Source: Cellulomonas sp. C5510 (GTDB taxonomy: Bacteria; Actinomycetota; Actinomycetes; Actinomycetales; Cellulomonadaceae). From it: a DNA stretch of 64,000 nt. The stretch spans positions 1,736,001 through 1,800,000 of the forward strand of contig NZ_CP081862.1 in NCBI RefSeq assembly GCF_019797765.1, given 5' to 3'. How positions within the stretch are numbered: the stretch's first letter is position 1; every line of letters starts with the position of its first letter. The position numbers and the translations under genes are program-made. Shown here in pieces: positions 60,859 to 64,000 of this stretch. The notes beneath the pieces were generated by a model. That model ran no database searches and had not been told where the DNA came from. It was given only the letters and a program-made list of their open reading frames with translations.

Positions 60859-61100
60859 CCGCCGTGCGGCCCCAGTGGGTCTGGGAGCTCACCGGTGCCC
60901 GGGGCGAGCTGCTCGACCGTCCGCTGTCGCCCGTGTTCGCGACGCGGTCGGACGCCGAGGAGTGGCTCGGGCTGCAGTGGCGCGCGCTGCGCGACCAGGG
61001 CGTGCACCGGGCGGGCCTGCGGAACGACGGCACGGCGGTGCCGCCCGTGCACGACCTCACGGTGGTGCCGGACCAGGTGACGTGGCGCCGGCCGGGTTGA
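60855..61100 (+). CDS. Small protein of unknown function downstream of pyrD
   Basis: 81 residues from GTG 60855, overlapping the pyrD stop by 4 bp. 'QWVWELTGARGELLDRPLSPVFATRSDAEEWLGLQWRALRDQGVHRAGLRNDG' looks like a small alpha/beta domain common in actinobacteria. Function not known. Confidence 0.6.
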   Translation: MTAVRPQWVWELTGARGELLDRPLSPVFATRSDAEEWLGLQWRALRDQGVHRAGLRNDGTAVPPVHDLTVVPDQVTWRRPG

Positions 61101-61180
61101 CGACTGCGGCGACCGTCTCGCGGTCGGACGCGTACGGGGCGCGGCGCCCGGACTGACGCCCACCGCGACGCGCGCCGCGG

Positions 61181-62641
61181 TCAGACCGGTGCCGGGAGCG
61201 AAGCCCCACCGCTCGCGCGGGCACGGCCGTCTCGCCCGAGTGACGCCCAGGCGAGCGCCAGGCCGTCGACCGCCTGCACGAGAGCGTCCGGGGGCGCCGT
61301 GAACGGCACGCGCAGCCGGTCCTCGAGCGTGCCGTCGACCGCGAACGCGGGCCCGGGCGCCACCCGCACGCCGTGCGCGAGGGCGAGCGCGCTGAGCGCC
61401 GACGAGACGGGCGACCCGAGGTCGACCCACAGCGACTGCCCGCCCCGCGGGACCGCGTACCGCCACGACGGCAGGTGCTCGGCGAGCAGCGACGTCAGCA
61501 GGTCCCGTCCCGACCGGAGCTGGCCGCGACGGCGCCGCAGCGGGTCCTCGCCGAGGCGCAGCAGCTCGGCGGCGACGAGCTGGTCCAGCACGGCGGTGCC
61601 GAGGTCCGCGGTGCGCCGGGCCAGCGCCAGCCGGGTGACCAGGTCGGCCGGCCCGCGGAGCCACCCGATGCGGAGGCCGCCCCAGTGGCTCTTGGACATC
61701 GAGCCGATCGCGAGCACCCGGGCCGCGCGACCGTCGCCCGACCACGGCGCGGGGGGCGGGCCGTCGAGCGTGAGGTCCGTGAGCGCCTCGTCGCCGGCCA
61801 CGACGGTGCCGGTGCGCCGCGCGAGGTCGCGCACGCGGGCGCGGGCGTCCTCGTCGAGCGTGGCGCCGGTCGGGTTCTGGTGGTCGGGCACGAGGTAGAC
61901 GAGCCGGGGCGCCACCTGCCGGACCGTCGACTCGAGGAGGTCCACGTCGGTGCCGCCGCGCCCGGTCGGGACGGGAACGGGCCGTGCGCCGACGGCACGG
62001 ACGGCGTCCACGGCGTGCGGGTAGGTCGGCTGCTCGACGACGACACGGTCCCCGGGGCCCGCGTGCGTGGCGAGCAGCAGCGCGATGGCGTGCTGGGCGC
62101 CGGTGGTGACGAGCACCTGGTCCGGCGAGGTCGGCGTCCCGCGCTCGGTGTAGCGGTCGGCGATCGCCTCGCGGAGCACGTCGAGCCCCAGCGGCGCGTA
62201 GCCGTGCCCGGCGTACCTCGGCAGCTCCTCGACGGCGCGCCGTGCGGCCTCCGCGAGCTCCGGCGGGGCGCCGCACGCGGCGACGGTGAGGTCGACGAGC
62301 GCGGCGTCCTCGAGCGGCCGGGGTCGGCGGTGTCCCGTCCCGGAGGCGCGCGGCCGGGGGAGCGCGGTGACCGTCCCCGAGCCCTGGCGGCTGGCCAGGT
62401 ACCCCTCGTCCCGCAGCACCCCGTACGCTCCCGTCGTCGTCGTGCGCGACACGCCCAGGGCGGCCGCGAGCTCCCGCTCGCCGGGCACCCGGGTCGCGAG
62501 CGGCAGGTCCCCGGCGAGCACAGCCCGGCGCAGGGCGTCCGCCAGCGCCGCGTAGGCGGGACCGGGACGGCGCCAGTGGCCCAGCAGGGTGGCCAGTGCG
62601 GGGCCAGCGATCCGGCGGTCGGAGACGAGGAGCGAGGACAT
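61181..62641 (-). CDS. MocR-type regulator (GntR HTH fused to PLP aminotransferase-like domain)
   Basis: 486 residues from ATG 62641. N-terminal GntR winged helix 'AYAALADALRRAVLAGDLPLATRVPGERELAAALGVSRTTTTGAYGVLRDEGYLASRQGSGT'. The rest is a fold-type I aminotransferase with 'YLVPDHQNPTGATLDEDARARVRDLA' and the PLP Lys in 'IGSMSKSHWGGLRIGW'. Such regulators sense PLP or an amino compound. The divergent neighbour is a YczE-like membrane protein, a pairing seen repeatedly in this family. Confidence 0.92.
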   Translation of the reverse strand: MSSLLVSDRRIAGPALATLLGHWRRPGPAYAALADALRRAVLAGDLPLATRVPGERELAAALGVSRTTTTGAYGVLRDEGYLASRQGSGTVTALPRPRASGTGHRRPRPLEDAALVDLTVAACGAPPELAEAARRAVEELPRYAGHGYAPLGLDVLREAIADRYTERGTPTSPDQVLVTTGAQHAIALLLATHAGPGDRVVVEQPTYPHAVDAVRAVGARPVPVPTGRGGTDVDLLESTVRQVAPRLVYLVPDHQNPTGATLDEDARARVRDLARRTGTVVAGDEALTDLTLDGPPPAPWSGDGRAARVLAIGSMSKSHWGGLRIGWLRGPADLVTRLALARRTADLGTAVLDQLVAAELLRLGEDPLRRRRGQLRSGRDLLTSLLAEHLPSWRYAVPRGGQSLWVDLGSPVSSALSALALAHGVRVAPGPAFAVDGTLEDRLRVPFTAPPDALVQAVDGLALAWASLGRDGRARASGGASLPAPV

Positions 62642-62644
62642 GAG

Positions 62645-62664
62645 GCCACTGTGGCGCAAGTGGC
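62645..62664. promoter_or_regulatory. Short dyad in the mocR/yczE divergent gap
   Basis: GCCACT (62645-62650) and AGTGGC (62659-62664) are complementary, and GTGGC is also directly repeated (62651-62655 and 62660-62664). Located four bases from the mocR start, it is a candidate autoregulatory site. Short arms make it a weak call. Confidence 0.35.
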
Positions 62665-62702
62665 TATCGGAGGGAAGGCCGGTCGTGGCGGAGGATGACG
62701 TC

Positions 62703-63464
62703 GTGACCGCCTCACCCGACGCCCCGGCTCCCGTCAGCTCGCCCGATCCGGGTCCCGCCTCGCCGCACCCCCTCCGCCCCGTCGGAGCCTCCGAGGACCG
62801 CGTCCCCGGCACCGCCACCCGCCGGGCCGCGCAGCTGCTCGGCGGCCTCGTCCTGTACGCCGCGTCGATCGCCCTGCTCGTGCACTCCGGGCTCGGGAAC
62901 ATGCCCTGGGACGTGCTCAGCCAGGGCACGTCCCGCCAGATCGGCTGGTCGCTCGGCACCGTGACGATCGCGTACAGCGTGGTGGTCCTGCTGTGCTGGT
63001 GGCCGCTGCGTCAGCGCCCGGGGATCGGCACCGTGGCGAACGTCGTGGTGATCGGCGTGCTCATCGACCCGGCGCTCGCGCTGCTGGACCGGCTCCCGGA
63101 CCCGCTGCCGCTGCCGGCGCGGGTGGCGCTCGTGGTCGCGGGCATCGGGCTGAACGGGCTGGCCAGCGCCCTGTACATCGGCGCGCGCCTGGGCCCGGGC
63201 CCGCGGGACGGGCTCATGACCGGCGTCGTCGCCCGGACCGGCTGGCCCGTCGGCCCCGTGCGGATCGCGATCGAGGTGACCGTGGTCGCCGTCGGCTGGC
63301 TGCTCGGCGGCACCGTCGGGCTGGCGACGCTCGCGTACGCCCTCGGCATCGGGCCGCTCATCCACTGGCTGCTGCCCCGCCTCACGGTGCCGGCCGTGGC
63401 GGAGCCGGCGTCGGCCGGCGCGGGTCGCGTCAGGTCGGATGTGGAGCCCGGCGAGGGCCGCTGA
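62703..63464 (+). CDS. YczE/YitT-like integral membrane protein
   Basis: 253 residues from GTG 62703, with GGAGGATG upstream. After a polar Pro-rich N-terminus come five to six helices with the YczE-type motifs 'LLVHSGLGNMPWDVLSQG', 'LGTVTIAYSVVVLLCWWPL', 'GIGTVANVVVIGVLIDPAL' and 'IGARLGPGPRDGLMTGV'. Usually found beside MocR regulators, whose target it probably is. Transport substrate unknown. Confidence 0.85.
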   Translation: MTASPDAPAPVSSPDPGPASPHPLRPVGASEDRVPGTATRRAAQLLGGLVLYAASIALLVHSGLGNMPWDVLSQGTSRQIGWSLGTVTIAYSVVVLLCWWPLRQRPGIGTVANVVVIGVLIDPALALLDRLPDPLPLPARVALVVAGIGLNGLASALYIGARLGPGPRDGLMTGVVARTGWPVGPVRIAIEVTVVAVGWLLGGTVGLATLAYALGIGPLIHWLLPRLTVPAVAEPASAGAGRVRSDVEPGEGR

Positions 63465-63526
63465 CCCACCCGTGGCGCGCCGGAGGGCCGGACCCCGTGG
63501 GGCGCCCGGCCCTCCGGCACGTCCGC

Positions 63527-64000
63527 TCAGCGCGAGGCGGGGGAGGACTTCGCCGTCTCCGCGGGGTCCGAGATCACGGCGTCGCCGAGGATGTCGTCGA
63601 TCCGCGCCATGAGCTCGGCGGGGATCGTCACGCCCGCCGCCTTGACGTTCTCGACGACCTGCTCGGGCCGGGACGCACCGATGATGGCCGCCGCGACGTT
63701 GCGGTTCTGCAGCACCCAGGCGACCGCGAGCTGCGCGAGCGACAGCCCGAGCTCCTCGGCGACCGGCTTGAGCTGCTGCACGCGCTCGAGCACGTTCGGC
63801 CGGTCGAGGAACGACTTCACCATGCGCGCGCCGCCCTTCTCGTCCGTGGCGCGCGAGCCGGCGGGCAGGGGCTGACCGGGCAGGTACTTGCCGGTGAGCA
63901 CGCCCTGGGCGACGGGCGACCACACGATCTGCGACAGCCCGAGCTCCTCCGAGGCGGGGACGACCTCGCCCTCGATGACGCGCCACAGCGCGGAGTACTG
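63527..64000 (-). CDS. Aldo/keto reductase, N-terminal part outside window
   Basis: The frame is open to the right edge, and 157 C-terminal residues are visible: 'QYSALWRVIEGEVVPASEELGLSQIVWSPVAQGVLTGKYLPGQPLPAG', then 'LAVAWVLQNRNVAAAIIGASRPEQVVENVKAAGVTIP'. The W-S-P-V-A-Q-G-V-L-T-G-K and G-A-S-R-P-x-Q NADPH-binding segments place it in the potassium-channel-beta-like AKR group. The catalytic Tyr lies outside the window. Confidence 0.9.
   Translation of the reverse strand, partial: QYSALWRVIEGEVVPASEELGLSQIVWSPVAQGVLTGKYLPGQPLPAGSRATDEKGGARMVKSFLDRPNVLERVQQLKPVAEELGLSLAQLAVAWVLQNRNVAAAIIGASRPEQVVENVKAAGVTIPAELMARIDDILGDAVISDPAETAKSSPASR

Overview
The window is high-GC actinobacterial DNA. 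Gene content and order (adenylylatable glnA next to an RDD gene and DUF4191, two-lipoyl sucB beside lpd and pepA, a cell-wall-anchored glycosidase, an actinobacterial-type GlnR box) suggest Micrococcales, possibly a Cellulomonas relative; the genus is an inference. The window has two halves. Positions 1 to about 41,070 are accessory DNA that looks like an integrative and conjugative element (ICE) whose left end lies outside the window. Positions 41,110-64,000 are ordinary chromosome.

ICE, left to right. (1) Cargo, 1-5,750: a thiol-redox set (DsbA-like protein, VKOR, CcdA), a decayed ketopantoate reductase-like gene, and a P1B-4-type metal ATPase divergent from an ArsR repressor. (2) Regulatory gap 5,751-6,353 with paired GGGGGAC repeats, then a co-directional transfer block 6,354-18,265: an HTH protein, a P-loop-like protein, a small 2-TM pilin-like protein, VirB8-like and VirB6-like proteins, an SCO6880-family protein, a VirB4 ATPase, a transglycosylase/NlpC-P60 wall hydrolase, an embedded ParDE toxin-antitoxin pair, a membrane protein, a VirD4-type coupling ATPase and a DUF4913 protein. 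Most junctions overlap by a few bases, so translation is probably coupled. (3) 18,365-24,297: an unknown accessory gene, tiny overlapping reading frames, and a DUF6338-like gene split by two IS3-family elements, one of which was itself invaded by IS30-family elements. (4) DNA processing and maintenance, 24,411-34,508: a very large MobF relaxase-helicase-primase, a probable oriT region, an HNH protein, DUF932, ParB and a small ParB-neighbour protein. (5) Cargo 34,605-39,782: a Shedu-type (DUF4263) defence nuclease in visibly AT-richer DNA, an ABC-ATPase remnant, an M48/M56-like membrane protein that has lost its HExxH motif, and unknown genes. (6) A tyrosine integrase whose stop codon is 45 bp from the stop codon of glnA, so the right junction probably lies there.

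Chromosome: glnA with a GlnR box, RDD, DUF4191, a flavodoxin, a MarR/MMPL pair, a Gfo/Idh oxidoreductase, a TIGR01777 epimerase, a LacI regulator, a secreted glycoamylase-like enzyme with an operator-like dyad, sucB-lpd, a small conserved gene, a three-dyad terminator cluster, pepA, two small membrane proteins, pyrD, a MocR regulator divergent from a YczE-like membrane protein, and an aldo/keto reductase cut by the window edge.

The most interesting points are the relaxase-helicase-Toprim primase fusion, the DUF6338 gene that becomes one continuous frame when both insertion sequences are removed in silico, the thiol-redox/P1B-4 ATPase cassette, and the Shedu gene. No CRISPR array, rRNA or tRNA gene was found.
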